Shown one piece after another: positions 24,326 to 33,126 of a stretch of 45,228 nucleotides of DNA; the stretch's first letter is position 1; the number at the start of each line of letters is the position of its first letter. Location: assembly GCA_947463915.1 (NCBI GenBank), contig CANHVO010000013.1, forward strand, positions 1 through 45,228, read 5' to 3'. The notes beneath the pieces are model-generated. The model did not search any database, was not told where the DNA came from, and was given only the letters and a program-made list of their open reading frames with translations. This DNA is from Planctomycetaceae bacterium (GTDB taxonomy: Bacteria; Planctomycetota; Planctomycetia; Pirellulales; Pirellulaceae). A program made the translations under genes and the position numbers.

Positions 24326-27300
24326 TCACTTTTTGGCTTTCGCTTTCTTTGCCCATAAACCGCTAATCAAAGTCGTCGACGCAAGAATCGAGGTTGCATA
24401 CGTTCCGACATCGAAAATCAAATACCATTCGTCGAGAATATAGTATTCACCGGGCTGAAATGGGTTCATTCGAATGTCACTAATCAAGAAAGCTAGGGCA
24501 AGAATCGCGGAGACGCCCCATGCAATTCCAATCCAGAGCAAGATTCGGAGCCAGCGTTTTCGCACGATCCAAACGCCAACAACGGCAATCAGAATTAGTG
24601 GCGGCGATGCCACAAAGCCATAAATGCACCGTACCATGCAAGGCAGATCTGAGAACCCGAATACATTTTTGGTCGCAATCAATATTGCGAATGCGACAAT
24701 CACTGGCATCGCGAGCAGTGTTCGCAGCCCCCAACGTCTGTACTTGACCAACCAATACAGATAGGCCGCGGGCAAGAGTATGATCGCGATGGCATACATG
24801 GACGAATTCATCACTGCCTCGAAAATAGGAGGAAGCCGTCCAAGGTTGCGTTCCCACGGAAGCCCTCGCGCCAATCGCGGGTCGTGAGCTGGTTGTCTAT
24901 TGCGATTGGATTTCGCGTTGATCACGGGGGACTTTTCAAGTACTCCCTGGCTCTTAGCACCATGTTGAAAAGCCAATCGGTTATGTGAGACTTGGTTGTT
25001 CTGAAAACACACATGGGGAGTCCTTGACCTCGCATCGATATCTAGACGTGTAATGGTTTGTGGCGAAACATAATTCCGTCTGTCGCGAGGTATTGGCGCA
25101 GCAACAACCCAGTTCTCTTTGCCGCTGGCAGCGTCGAGACCAACAACCGAGTTGTCGCCAAGTGGTCGCATCGCCACAATCTCACCAGCATGTTCGTTGG
25201 ACGCGCTTCTTACTTCGAGGATGCGTACATAACGACTTGACTCGCTCTGTTCTTTCCATATCGCATTCGTAGCGTCACTTGGCGAAACGACCTTCATCTT
25301 TCCATCAAGCAAATAGGCCAATTCGTCAACACCATTTCCATCAATGTCGAGACACCAAAGTGTTCCTGATTCCAAGTTTTTCGACAACGAGGTTTCGAAC
25401 AAGTCTCCTTTTCCTTGGACGCTCAAGATTTTGGATTCCGACCCAGTGAGCAACACTGTTGGGGCCACGCCACCCTTTGAAGTTCGAGGAAGCACAAACT
25501 CCGAGACCCCACGCCGTTCACCTTTCCAAAAAGGCTCTTCGAACGGACTAGGGCCGAGATCTCGCTGCCATTGGATTGCACCGGTCGCTCCCGAAAGCGA
25601 ATTGAGTCTCAACATGAAATGATAGTTGGGAAGCGATTCCGCATCTTGATGACGATCGACAAAAACGACATCAGCTTTTCCATCTTGATCAACATCGCAA
25701 ACTCGTACCAAAGTTTGTTGCAGGAAAGCATTTGCCATTTGCCATTCTGGTGGCAACGCATGGGTCCACATCGCTTCTCCGCTCGAACCACAATAGCCGC
25801 GAAGTTCAAGACTTCTTCCGGACTGAGCAATAGCCGGAGTTGCCACGTCAAGTTTTCCATCACCATCGAGATCAGCGATGTTCAACAACCGCGTGTTGTA
25901 GACTTGGACAGGGAAGCTAGTACTTCCTGCGGGTGGCAATTGCGCATTGCGAGGAGCCGAAGCTCCATAGGCGCTGCTTAGCGGCGTTTTCCAGCGAATC
26001 CTACCCGACCTTCCGTCGACCACAATAAGCCAACATTGCAAATCATTGCTAGAAATCGTCGACCTAATACTTGGATAGTCTATGTCGGCTACGGCTACGA
26101 GAACGATCTCCACCGCGCCATCGCCCTCCAAGTCCGCTACGCGAAAGTCGACGAGCCCCTCCGAGATTCGAGCCGTCAAATCGCTTGAACGCCAGATAAT
26201 GTTCCCTGTTTTGCCTGAAGCGATGCCAACCATTGAGGCCGCTTTTCCAAACTGATTGGTTGGCCAAAACAAGATGTCGACGATCCCGTCGTCGTCTACG
26301 TCTCCCTCACGGGGCGACGGTGCAGACTCCAGAGAACTCATTTGAATTGTCTGCGGTTCGACAAGTGCTCTCGCCGTATACTCATAATGCGAACCAAAAC
26401 TCGTTTCCCAAAATCTCGTCCCAAGCCTTCCGCAAATGACAGCTAAGCCACCACCATTATCGGTTTGCAATATATCTCGAATGCCATCTCCATTGAAATC
26501 TGCGGAAGGTGCACCCACCTTTCCGAGTCGATTCCATGGTTCAGCAGCCACCCCTCGCAAGCAATCAATCGTTCCACCATCTTCGGGATGGGATAGCTCA
26601 GTTGCATGATAGGTGACCAAATCCGCGGCACCATCATGGTCAACATCCATGGAATGGATTTCCCCAACTTGACTACACATTCGCGTTATTCGCCCATTCC
26701 AGGCCGAATAAATGATCCCCTCCGATTCTAGTGGCGAAGCGACCTCGCCCTGCACCGTCACAATCAACTGTGGCCAACCATCCTCACCCGCGTTCCACCA
26801 CAATAATGGTCCGACCAAGCGATCTTGGTTTTTTGGATCGGGACGGATTGCACTCGGAGTGATCCACAGCGATTCTCCTGATTTTCCAGAGCGAGCCTCA
26901 ACGTACAATCGAGTAGGACGGTTGGCAAACGAGGCGACGAACACCTCTCGGTGGCCGTCACCATCAATGTCAGGACCTACCGAAAAACGATCCACTTGCT
27001 GGTCGAGGGTGACGATTTTTTGTCGCCACCGCGATTGACCATTCCTGCCATCAAGCACAGCCAGTTCGCCCCAGGGGACCGCTCCAAAACTCCCCGCTGT
27101 TAATGAGGAGGCGGCGTTTGGAACAATGACCTCCGGCGCCCCATCCTGGTCCAGGTCGTCGATCAGCGGCCAATTGGGCGGTGAAACTGTCATCGACTGG
27201 ACGATTGGGAACTTCGCTTGCAATTCTGTTGACCACAAAACCTGATGGTCCCGAACTTTCCAAACGACCACCTTGGCCGTATCGTCCGCTCGAAACGCCC

Positions 27301-29800
27301 CGACTTTGCCAGTTGCATTCACTCTTTCTAAAAAAGTGAATTCCGGCACTCCATCGCTATCCATGTCGATCCAACGTCCGCTGCAGCCGGGCCTGGTCGG
27401 CGAATCCGACACGACGATTGGTTCTCCCGACTTCAAGTCTAGCCATTCGAAACGCTTGCCAGCGACAACGGCGACTTTCGTTTCGCCCTGAACCTGAACG
27501 AGACATGCCGGTTCGGGAAGATAAGCATGGAAGCCGTGGATACTCATTTGGTTCCTGCCCCATCGAACGGTATGCCGTTTCAAGCTCCAGCTTCCTCCAA
27601 TGTCGCTTGAACTGGTTCCGTCTCTTCCAACGAACCATTGAAACTCAGTCGGAACACTTTCGTCAGGCAAGAGCTGGAAGGACTCACTGGTTAGGTCGTG
27701 TCTCCAAATCGATTTTCCAGTCGCACCCGAAAGGAGTTCGACCCAACGTTGAGCGTCAGCGACTGAACCACCTCCGCTGGGCACAGGCATTGGGACTATC
27801 GGTTCCGTACCTGTGTCGGTACCTGTCACGAGAACATCTTCGATACCATCTGCATCCTGGTCGCTGGTGATGATCGGACTGCCAACGATCGTGCTGCGAA
27901 TGAAGCTAGGCTCTGCCTGTTCGACGATAGGTTTCTTTCGAACATCTTCACCAAGAGCAGCGCACCAGAGCACGCTTCCATCTAATCCCGACAGCGTCAT
28001 CACAAAGGCTTGATGGTGACCGGCAATAATGAAGTCCGCCTTGCCATCTCCGTTTACATCGACCGTTTTTGACGCAGCAACCGGTGCATGACGCGTCGGG
28101 CCATTCAAATGATGGGCACTTTCGGCATCTTTGAACCATGGCCAAAGAAACCCGGGAGCACTATCCATCGCAGCGTACCAGCCTTCCCTGAGTGATTTTT
28201 GCCAACGTTGCTTTTTCGGTACCCCAGATTCGCAGGCAACTCCCTCATCGTTCCAAAGCAAGAGCGATGCACTCTCGATGTCATCGACCAAGGAGTACCA
28301 TCGCGAAGTGTTTGTTGGGCCCCAAAGCTGTTGGTCCTGGATGCCCATTTCGAGTTTGAAGGGATCGCCGTGTTCGACCGAGGTTGCGAACGTTTGACTC
28401 CATCGGTCTGGGCTAGAAACTCGAAGCTTATACTCGCCGTCTTGAATTACGACTGGACGCTCGGTGGGGACGGATACCGTGATAACGGAATCCCCGCGGC
28501 TATCGATGAATTCAGCAGAGAGGGGCGGCGTCTTGGTCGTGAGTAACACATTGACTCGACGCGAGGCTTGGTACCAACTCCAGCCGATAGTCAACACAGT
28601 GACCAATAGCAACGTCGCGCCGACTGCATAGCTGGAAATGCGAACGCCCTGTTGACGTCCTCGCAACCATCGAACTGCTTGCTCCGTCCAACCTGCGCGC
28701 CTCGCCCGGATCGGGCGTTGATCGATACAGGCTCTCAAGTCATCCGCAAGCTCGCGGGCTGAATGATACCGATCGTCAGAATTCTTGTTTAGGCATTTCA
28801 TGACGACCGTTTCGAGGTCGCGAGGAAGCTTAGGACGCAGTTTCCGAAGTGGCGTTGGTTCGCTCGAAAGAATCTGCTGTATGACACGGTGGGCCGTGTC
28901 TCCTTGAAAGACGGGTTTGCCAGCAAGCAGTTCGTAGAGTGTCGCGCCCAAGCTATAGACGTCGGTTCGGCGATCGACCTGCTGGCGACTTGCTGATGCC
29001 TGTTCTGGACTCATGTAGCGAGGGGTGCCGAGCATCGCACCCGTTCTGCTCATCGAGACATCGTCGAGCCGACGCGCCAGTCCAAAATCCGTAAGCCAAA
29101 TGCGCCCTTCCGGATCGAGCAGCAGATTCGATGGCTTGACATCCCGGTGAATGACATTGCGTTCGTGAGCATGAGTCAGGGCCTCAGCTGCTTGCAATCC
29201 CCACTGCATCACCAGCATTGCGTCGAGCGGTTCATTCGAGCCCGACAACACCTCCGACAGACTACTCCCTTGAATGAACTGCATCGCAAAGAAGTTCACG
29301 CCTTGATCGCTACCGACCGCAAAGATCGGTACGATATTGGTATGGTGCAATCCTGCAACTGTTTCAGCTTCGCGTTTGAATCGATCGAGGGCCTCGGGAT
29401 CAGAGACGCCACCAAATCGCAACACCTTGAGCGCAACACGTCGGCCAAGTGACATTTGTTCTGCCTCGTACACGACGCCCATGCCGCCTCGTCCGACTTC
29501 GTTCAAAATGCGAAAGTCCCCCAGGAGTCGATGTGGTGTTAGGTTTCCGGCGTTGAGACCAGCATTCGTTTGGTTGGTCGATTCCACTCCCTGAATGAAC
29601 TCCAGCCCAGCAAGACACGCGGCGAGTTGGCCTGCAAGATGAGGGTTTTGTGCGAGTAAAGCAGCCCGATCCGGCTTTCGACCTGCCTTGAGTTCAGCCA
29701 AATAAAAGTCCAGGATGTGAACCATTTGATCTGCGAGCTCTTCATTGCCGAAGTCCACGGTTTGGTCGGGCTCTTGAGGCTGAAATGGATTTGACGACAT
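24326..29800 (-). CDS. Membrane Ser/Thr protein kinase with FG-GAP/quinoprotein-like propeller
   Basis: From the ATG at 29800 the protein has 1824 residues; the reading frame upstream to 29986 is open but looks non-coding. The kinase domain spans about residues 95-365, with GRGGMG, Lys125 in VALK, HRDVKPSN (Asp220) and DFG (Asp238). A membrane helix (about 391-410) follows. The extracytoplasmic part has 12 Asp-rich FG-GAP loops such as DVNGDGKADF and DLDGDGKLDV, and about nine G-x-x-x-W blade motifs of quinoprotein type, for example SGKTGNIIW. Five C-terminal membrane helices end in a lysine-rich tail. It is presumably a sensor kinase. The sigma factor gene is 4 nt downstream. The ligand is unknown. 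Confidence 0.9.
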   Translation of the reverse strand: MSSNPFQPQEPDQTVDFGNEELADQMVHILDFYLAELKAGRKPDRAALLAQNPHLAGQLAACLAGLEFIQGVESTNQTNAGLNAGNLTPHRLLGDFRILNEVGRGGMGVVYEAEQMSLGRRVALKVLRFGGVSDPEALDRFKREAETVAGLHHTNIVPIFAVGSDQGVNFFAMQFIQGSSLSEVLSGSNEPLDAMLVMQWGLQAAEALTHAHERNVIHRDVKPSNLLLDPEGRIWLTDFGLARRLDDVSMSRTGAMLGTPRYMSPEQASASRQQVDRRTDVYSLGATLYELLAGKPVFQGDTAHRVIQQILSSEPTPLRKLRPKLPRDLETVVMKCLNKNSDDRYHSARELADDLRACIDQRPIRARRAGWTEQAVRWLRGRQQGVRISSYAVGATLLLVTVLTIGWSWYQASRRVNVLLTTKTPPLSAEFIDSRGDSVITVSVPTERPVVIQDGEYKLRVSSPDRWSQTFATSVEHGDPFKLEMGIQDQQLWGPTNTSRWYSLVDDIESASLLLWNDEGVACESGVPKKQRWQKSLREGWYAAMDSAPGFLWPWFKDAESAHHLNGPTRHAPVAASKTVDVNGDGKADFIIAGHHQAFVMTLSGLDGSVLWCAALGEDVRKKPIVEQAEPSFIRSTIVGSPIITSDQDADGIEDVLVTGTDTGTEPIVPMPVPSGGGSVADAQRWVELLSGATGKSIWRHDLTSESFQLLPDESVPTEFQWFVGRDGTSSSDIGGSWSLKRHTVRWGRNQMSIHGFHAYLPEPACLVQVQGETKVAVVAGKRFEWLDLKSGEPIVVSDSPTRPGCSGRWIDMDSDGVPEFTFLERVNATGKVGAFRADDTAKVVVWKVRDHQVLWSTELQAKFPIVQSMTVSPPNWPLIDDLDQDGAPEVIVPNAASSLTAGSFGAVPWGELAVLDGRNGQSRWRQKIVTLDQQVDRFSVGPDIDGDGHREVFVASFANRPTRLYVEARSGKSGESLWITPSAIRPDPKNQDRLVGPLLWWNAGEDGWPQLIVTVQGEVASPLESEGIIYSAWNGRITRMCSQVGEIHSMDVDHDGAADLVTYHATELSHPEDGGTIDCLRGVAAEPWNRLGKVGAPSADFNGDGIRDILQTDNGGGLAVICGRLGTRFWETSFGSHYEYTARALVEPQTIQMSSLESAPSPREGDVDDDGIVDILFWPTNQFGKAASMVGIASGKTGNIIWRSSDLTARISEGLVDFRVADLEGDGAVEIVLVAVADIDYPSIRSTISSNDLQCWLIVVDGRSGRIRWKTPLSSAYGASAPRNAQLPPAGSTSFPVQVYNTRLLNIADLDGDGKLDVATPAIAQSGRSLELRGYCGSSGEAMWTHALPPEWQMANAFLQQTLVRVCDVDQDGKADVVFVDRHQDAESLPNYHFMLRLNSLSGATGAIQWQRDLGPSPFEEPFWKGERRGVSEFVLPRTSKGGVAPTVLLTGSESKILSVQGKGDLFETSLSKNLESGTLWCLDIDGNGVDELAYLLDGKMKVVSPSDATNAIWKEQSESSRYVRILEVRSASNEHAGEIVAMRPLGDNSVVGLDAASGKENWVVAAPIPRDRRNYVSPQTITRLDIDARSRTPHVCFQNNQVSHNRLAFQHGAKSQGVLEKSPVINAKSNRNRQPAHDPRLARGLPWERNLGRLPPIFEAVMNSSMYAIAIILLPAAYLYWLVKYRRWGLRTLLAMPVIVAFAILIATKNVFGFSDLPCMVRCIYGFVASPPLILIAVVGVWIVRKRWLRILLWIGIAWGVSAILALAFLISDIRMNPFQPGEYYILDEWYLIFDVGTYATSILASTTLISGLWAKKAKAKK

Positions 29801-30063
29801 CGGATATACTATTGGCGGTGTGTGGACTAGGGTGCGGCAATTGGCCGTTGGCCCGATATTCGAGCCTACCTGAAAAGTGCCTGAATCTCGGATGGTGTCA
29901 CGCAATTGTTCGCAAATTGTGAAAGTATTTTGCCAATGCCAATGCCAATGTTTGATTTGCTCGTCCTGCGTTCGCCGGACATGCATCGAGCTGTCTCATT
30001 TTATCGGCACCTCGGTATCGAGTTCACTCTCATCCGCTAGCCAAGAGTACTATCGTTACGACA

Positions 30064-30549
30064 ATGGTAAATAAGTTTGATCGTCGCGTGATCGCAGTAT
30101 TCATCGCTTGGACGCTGTTCATTTTCGGTACTTCGTGCACCGTTGTTCGCCCGGAAGAGTTTTTTGGATTGATTCAGCGTTTTGCGGGGCTAAGTCAAGA
30201 GACTCTTCTTCAGTTTCGCCACTTCTGGGCATTTGCATGGTTTGCTGTCGTGAAGGGATGGCATTTCACCGAGTTCTTTATCCTGACTTTATTGTGCGCG
30301 AAAGTTCTGAGATGGTGGTACGGCGTTCAATCGCAAAAGACGATAGCGCTAGCCATGTTCTTTTGCATCGCCTACGCAGCGACCGATGAATGGCACCAGA
30401 CATTTGTGCCTGACAGGTTTGGCACATTCCAGGACGTTTTGATCGATGGCCTCGGGGTCTGGGCGGCAGGGCTGACGATGTTCTCACGAAAGAAAAAAGA
30501 AATGACTGGCGATGAAAACTGTGATTTTGTTAACCCAACACGTGAGTGA
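30064..30549 (+). CDS. VanZ-like membrane protein
   Basis: The 161-residue protein has four hydrophobic segments. The family hallmark DEWHQTFVPDRFGTFQDVLIDGLG is at residues about 108-131. VanZ-like proteins are small integral membrane proteins; the namesake gives low-level teicoplanin resistance, but most are of unknown function. It diverges from the large kinase gene 263 bp away. Its last codons (VNPTRE) lie inside the first arm of an intergenic palindrome (30532-30591), so the repeat has supplied its C-terminus. It converges with the TOPRIM gene. Confidence 0.82.
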   Translation: MVNKFDRRVIAVFIAWTLFIFGTSCTVVRPEEFFGLIQRFAGLSQETLLQFRHFWAFAWFAVVKGWHFTEFFILTLLCAKVLRWWYGVQSQKTIALAMFFCIAYAATDEWHQTFVPDRFGTFQDVLIDGLGVWAAGLTMFSRKKKEMTGDENCDFVNPTRE

Positions 30550-30591
30550 TGGGGAATTCACTCATTTGGCTCCTCGCTTACGCGTCGGGTT
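30532..30591. repeat. Dispersed palindrome, family R2, copy 2
   Basis: The left arm AACCCAACACGTGAGTGATG and the right arm CTCGCTTACGCGTCGGGTT are imperfectly complementary and match copy 1 at 5383-5438. The left arm overlaps the end of the VanZ-like gene. It sits at a convergent junction. Confidence 0.7.
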
Positions 30592-30606
30592 ACCAAGACA
30601 CGTCAC

Positions 30607-31257
30607 TCATTTGCAAAAGACTTCGATGGCCGCTTCTGCGTCTCTGGGCCGCATTCGGAACGCTTGACGCGAACTAGGTTGGACGCAGTACCGTTTTAAA
30701 ACTGCGCTGCTCATGCTGGCTAAGCCTCGAAATCGCTTCTTGACTGCGTACGGATCGACCTCTCGCTGTGTCTTGGCCAAACGCTCAATCGCTTCTTCAT
30801 CCGAGGCGGCACAGACCAGATCGATCATCGATGGCGCCGTGATTTCAAAGAGAGGCGGGTGGACCATGTAAATTCGCCCTGACTCCAATAGAGGCCGCAT
30901 CCATCGATAAAAGTACATCAAGACAAGCATGCTGCAATGAATTCCATCTGCGTCGGGGTCGAACAGAAGAATAATGTTTTTGTACCGCATGTTCTCGATA
31001 CAGAACGAATCGCCCCAGCCGGCACCCATGGCTTGATTTAAAGCGACGAAGAACTCGTTTCGGGCAACCTTGTCTCTCGTTGCCTTCCATGCGTTCAAGG
31101 GTTTGCCTTGCATCGGCATCACAGCTTGAAATGCCGAATCACGCACCGCCCCAACGGCATTCGATGCTGAATCTCCTTCGACAATAAGCAGCTCGGTCTC
31201 ATGCTCGCTTGGGTCGAATTGGCAATCCAATAGTTTCGTCGGCAATCGTCGAAACAT
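30607..31257 (-). CDS. Stand-alone TOPRIM protein related to GyrB/ParE
   Basis: The 216-residue protein corresponds to the TOPRIM part of type II topoisomerase B subunits. VEGDSA (Glu27) and FDPDADGIH (Asp100, Asp102, Asp104) hold the metal-binding residues; the latter matches DADVDGSH of GyrB. VMPMQGKPLNAWKA matches the conserved PLRGKxLNVxxA segment. The ATPase and transducer domains are absent. Only 84 bp separate its start from the preceding gene, so a split or frameshifted gyrB cannot be hidden there. It could be a truncated paralogue or a specialised partner. All catalytic residues are kept, which argues against decay. It converges with the VanZ-like gene. Confidence 0.78.
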   Translation of the reverse strand: MFRRLPTKLLDCQFDPSEHETELLIVEGDSASNAVGAVRDSAFQAVMPMQGKPLNAWKATRDKVARNEFFVALNQAMGAGWGDSFCIENMRYKNIILLFDPDADGIHCSMLVLMYFYRWMRPLLESGRIYMVHPPLFEITAPSMIDLVCAASDEEAIERLAKTQREVDPYAVKKRFRGLASMSSAVLKRYCVQPSSRQAFRMRPRDAEAAIEVFCK

Positions 31258-31341
31258 ACACGCCTTCTAAGTACATAGCCAAGTGTTTTATGGGTTATTG
31301 TCGCGGAAGTTGCTCGCGAGAAGGAATCGCACTTAGCTAGG

Positions 31342-31776
31342 CTATTCAGGAACTTCTGGTGATCGCAATTTGATCATGACTACTTGATTGCCGACCTCGT
31401 TGAAATGGACTTCGTTCATCAGCTCCCGCATGAGCATGACGCCGCGCCCTCTTGGTTTATCGACCAAGTCGTCAGTGGTCGGGTCGGCAACGTTTCGATG
31501 ATCGAAACCTGCTCCTTCGTCGGAAATTGTCATGACCGCTTTTTCTGGTGTGACGTCAAACACCAAACGGATTTTTTTGTCCAATGCTTTTTTGTTGCCG
31601 TGCTCGATCGCGTTGACGACTGCCTCTTCGATAGCCATCTGAATTCGGAAAAGATCCATTCCCTCCCAGCCCGCCGAACCCAACGCAGTCATGAGTTCTT
31701 CGATTGCAGCGTGGCCGACATCCAAGTCGCTCGGCAGGAATTTATCGAATGACCAATCCTCTTGTACAGTCGTCAT
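31342..31776 (-). CDS. RsbW-type anti-sigma/ATPase partner-switch protein
   Basis: The 144-residue protein is a GHKL-type ATPase of the RsbW/SpoIIAB class. The N box is IEEAVVNAIEHGNK (residues about 49-62), the G1 box DEGAGFD and the G2 box GRGVMLMREL. In known partner switches such proteins bind a sigma factor or another target, or a STAS antagonist, and phosphorylate the latter. The STAS gene ends 20 bp upstream on the same strand, so the pair is co-transcribed. The third partner (PP2C phosphatase) and the target are not in the window. The 84-bp gap to the TOPRIM gene leaves open whether that gene belongs to the same transcript. Confidence 0.88.
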   Translation of the reverse strand: MTTVQEDWSFDKFLPSDLDVGHAAIEELMTALGSAGWEGMDLFRIQMAIEEAVVNAIEHGNKKALDKKIRLVFDVTPEKAVMTISDEGAGFDHRNVADPTTDDLVDKPRGRGVMLMRELMNEVHFNEVGNQVVMIKLRSPEVPE

Positions 31777-31796
31777 GCTTGCACCAAGTCTCTTAC

Positions 31797-32156
31797 CTAG
31801 AGCTTAAACGCTGCAACCGCGTCGGCTTCTGTTTTTCGCAAATCGAAGACGCGATCCAATCGAGTTATGGTGAACACTTCTTTGATCTCTGCTCGCAATC
31901 CGCAAAGCTTTAGTCGTCCAGCTGCGGCCTTGACCTTGGTGTTGAGGGAAATCAACTTGTTGAGCGCGGCGCTCGACATAAATTCGACACCATCGAAATT
32001 CAGAAGAATCATGTTCCGCTTATCGACCGTGACCAGAGAATTCATCTCTTCACCCAGTTGCTCAATACTGCCCGAATCGACAATTTTTTTGTCGACAAAC
32101 CGAACAATACTTACTCCGCCGTCATCAACTACCGTAATTCGCCTATGCGTCGACAT
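31797..32156 (-). CDS. STAS-domain anti-anti-sigma factor
   Basis: From the ATG at 32156, preceded by GAGGTAGAG, the protein has 119 residues; an ATG at 32207 would add 17 with no ribosome site. It is a single STAS domain. The phosphorylation site region reads GVEFMSSAALNKLI, with Ser-Ser in the position that RsbW-type kinases modify in SpoIIAA and RsbV. GRLKLCGLRAEIKEVF follows as in the family. It is paired with the RsbW-like gene 20 bp downstream. The likely role is to bind the RsbW-like protein when unphosphorylated and so release its target. Confidence 0.87.
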   Translation of the reverse strand: MSTHRRITVVDDGGVSIVRFVDKKIVDSGSIEQLGEEMNSLVTVDKRNMILLNFDGVEFMSSAALNKLISLNTKVKAAAGRLKLCGLRAEIKEVFTITRLDRVFDLRKTEADAVAAFKL

Positions 32157-32320
32157 TTCGATCTCTACCTCAAACCCTGTGTGAATAAAGGACGCGGTCA
32201 CAGCCATGGTTGAAAACCAGACGCCTGCGACCCCATTAGATTAAACCAACCCGCGCGAACGAGCAATGAACCTAAGCCTTTGTGCGTCAAACGAATTCAA
32301 GTTTTTTCGAATTCGTACAA

Positions 32321-33124
32321 TTACTTTGGTTTGGGTGGTGCCGCTGGGGCCTTGTTTGCAGCGTTCGGTGCTATGTTCTTTAGTTGTGGGTTGATGAGGT
32401 TCGGATTCACGGTCGGGAAGCCTGGCTTGCTCTTTCCACTCGACATTGGCTCAGATATTTGAACTCCAGCGAGCAACGCCAATAGAAACGTAGCTGCAAA
32501 ATACATCGAATAGTGGAGTAACGCTTGGCCGAACTCCAAGTCCATTGCCGCTAGTGAGCCGAGAGAGCCAATAACGAACATAACGGCCAGAAAAATGGCA
32601 AATTGGACGGCGTCGACATCCGCCAGCGTTTTGTTTCCCATGTAATTCGCCAAAAACCAATAAAGCCCCCAGGTCACCGCGAAGACCAACGCGCAGATTC
32701 CCACTCGCGTGGATCGTTCCTGTCCCGAATACTCTTGGAGTTCATCATCATGGAAGAACGAGTACCCAACCCAGGCCAATGGGAAAGCGAGCGAGATAAC
32801 CCCAAATGCAGACAACAGCCAAGGTGGCTCAGCGAATCCAGTCCTCGCGAAAATCGCAAGCCCTACGGAGGCGACGGTCAGAATGGCTCCAACGATGATC
32901 TCAATCTTCGAAAGCTTAAATTCCGCCCGTTTCAGCGGCTTTAATACCGAGACCCCCTTCGAGTCCTTGGGGCCAATTTCAGGCGCATGGATAACCACTT
33001 CCTGAGATTTGTCCGGAACAATCAGGTCCTTCTTGCACTTTGGGCAAGGGCCTTTCTTACCGGCGTACTTGTCGCTAACGGTGAATCGCGACAGGCATCC
33101 GGGGCACGTGACGGAGATAGGCAT
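32321..33124 (-). CDS. Zinc-ribbon membrane protein of unknown function
   Basis: The 267-residue protein opens with a zinc ribbon (Cys7, Cys10, Cys27, Cys30, in CPGC and CPKC), of a type frequent at the start of planctomycete proteins. A linker follows, then five hydrophobic segments between about residues 70 and 225, such as IIVGAILTVASVGLAIFA. The tail is rich in Pro, Asn and Ala. It probably sits in a membrane with the ribbon in the cytoplasm. The start is 2 nt after the stop of the ThuA gene, so the two are translationally coupled. I cannot assign a function. Confidence 0.72.
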   Translation of the reverse strand: MPISVTCPGCLSRFTVSDKYAGKKGPCPKCKKDLIVPDKSQEVVIHAPEIGPKDSKGVSVLKPLKRAEFKLSKIEIIVGAILTVASVGLAIFARTGFAEPPWLLSAFGVISLAFPLAWVGYSFFHDDELQEYSGQERSTRVGICALVFAVTWGLYWFLANYMGNKTLADVDAVQFAIFLAVMFVIGSLGSLAAMDLEFGQALLHYSMYFAATFLLALLAGVQISEPMSSGKSKPGFPTVNPNLINPQLKNIAPNAANKAPAAPPKPK

Positions 33125-33126
33125 AA

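Noticed and set aside
29801-29986. An extended N-terminus of the propeller kinase from 29986
   Set aside because: The residues include a His-Trp run from a 6-bp repeat and look non-coding, while MSSNPFQ at 29800 is a natural start.
31258-31341. A hidden ATPase half of a split gyrB upstream of the TOPRIM gene
   Set aside because: Only 84 bp remain before the RsbW-like gene, and no GyrB N-terminal motif is read in any frame there.
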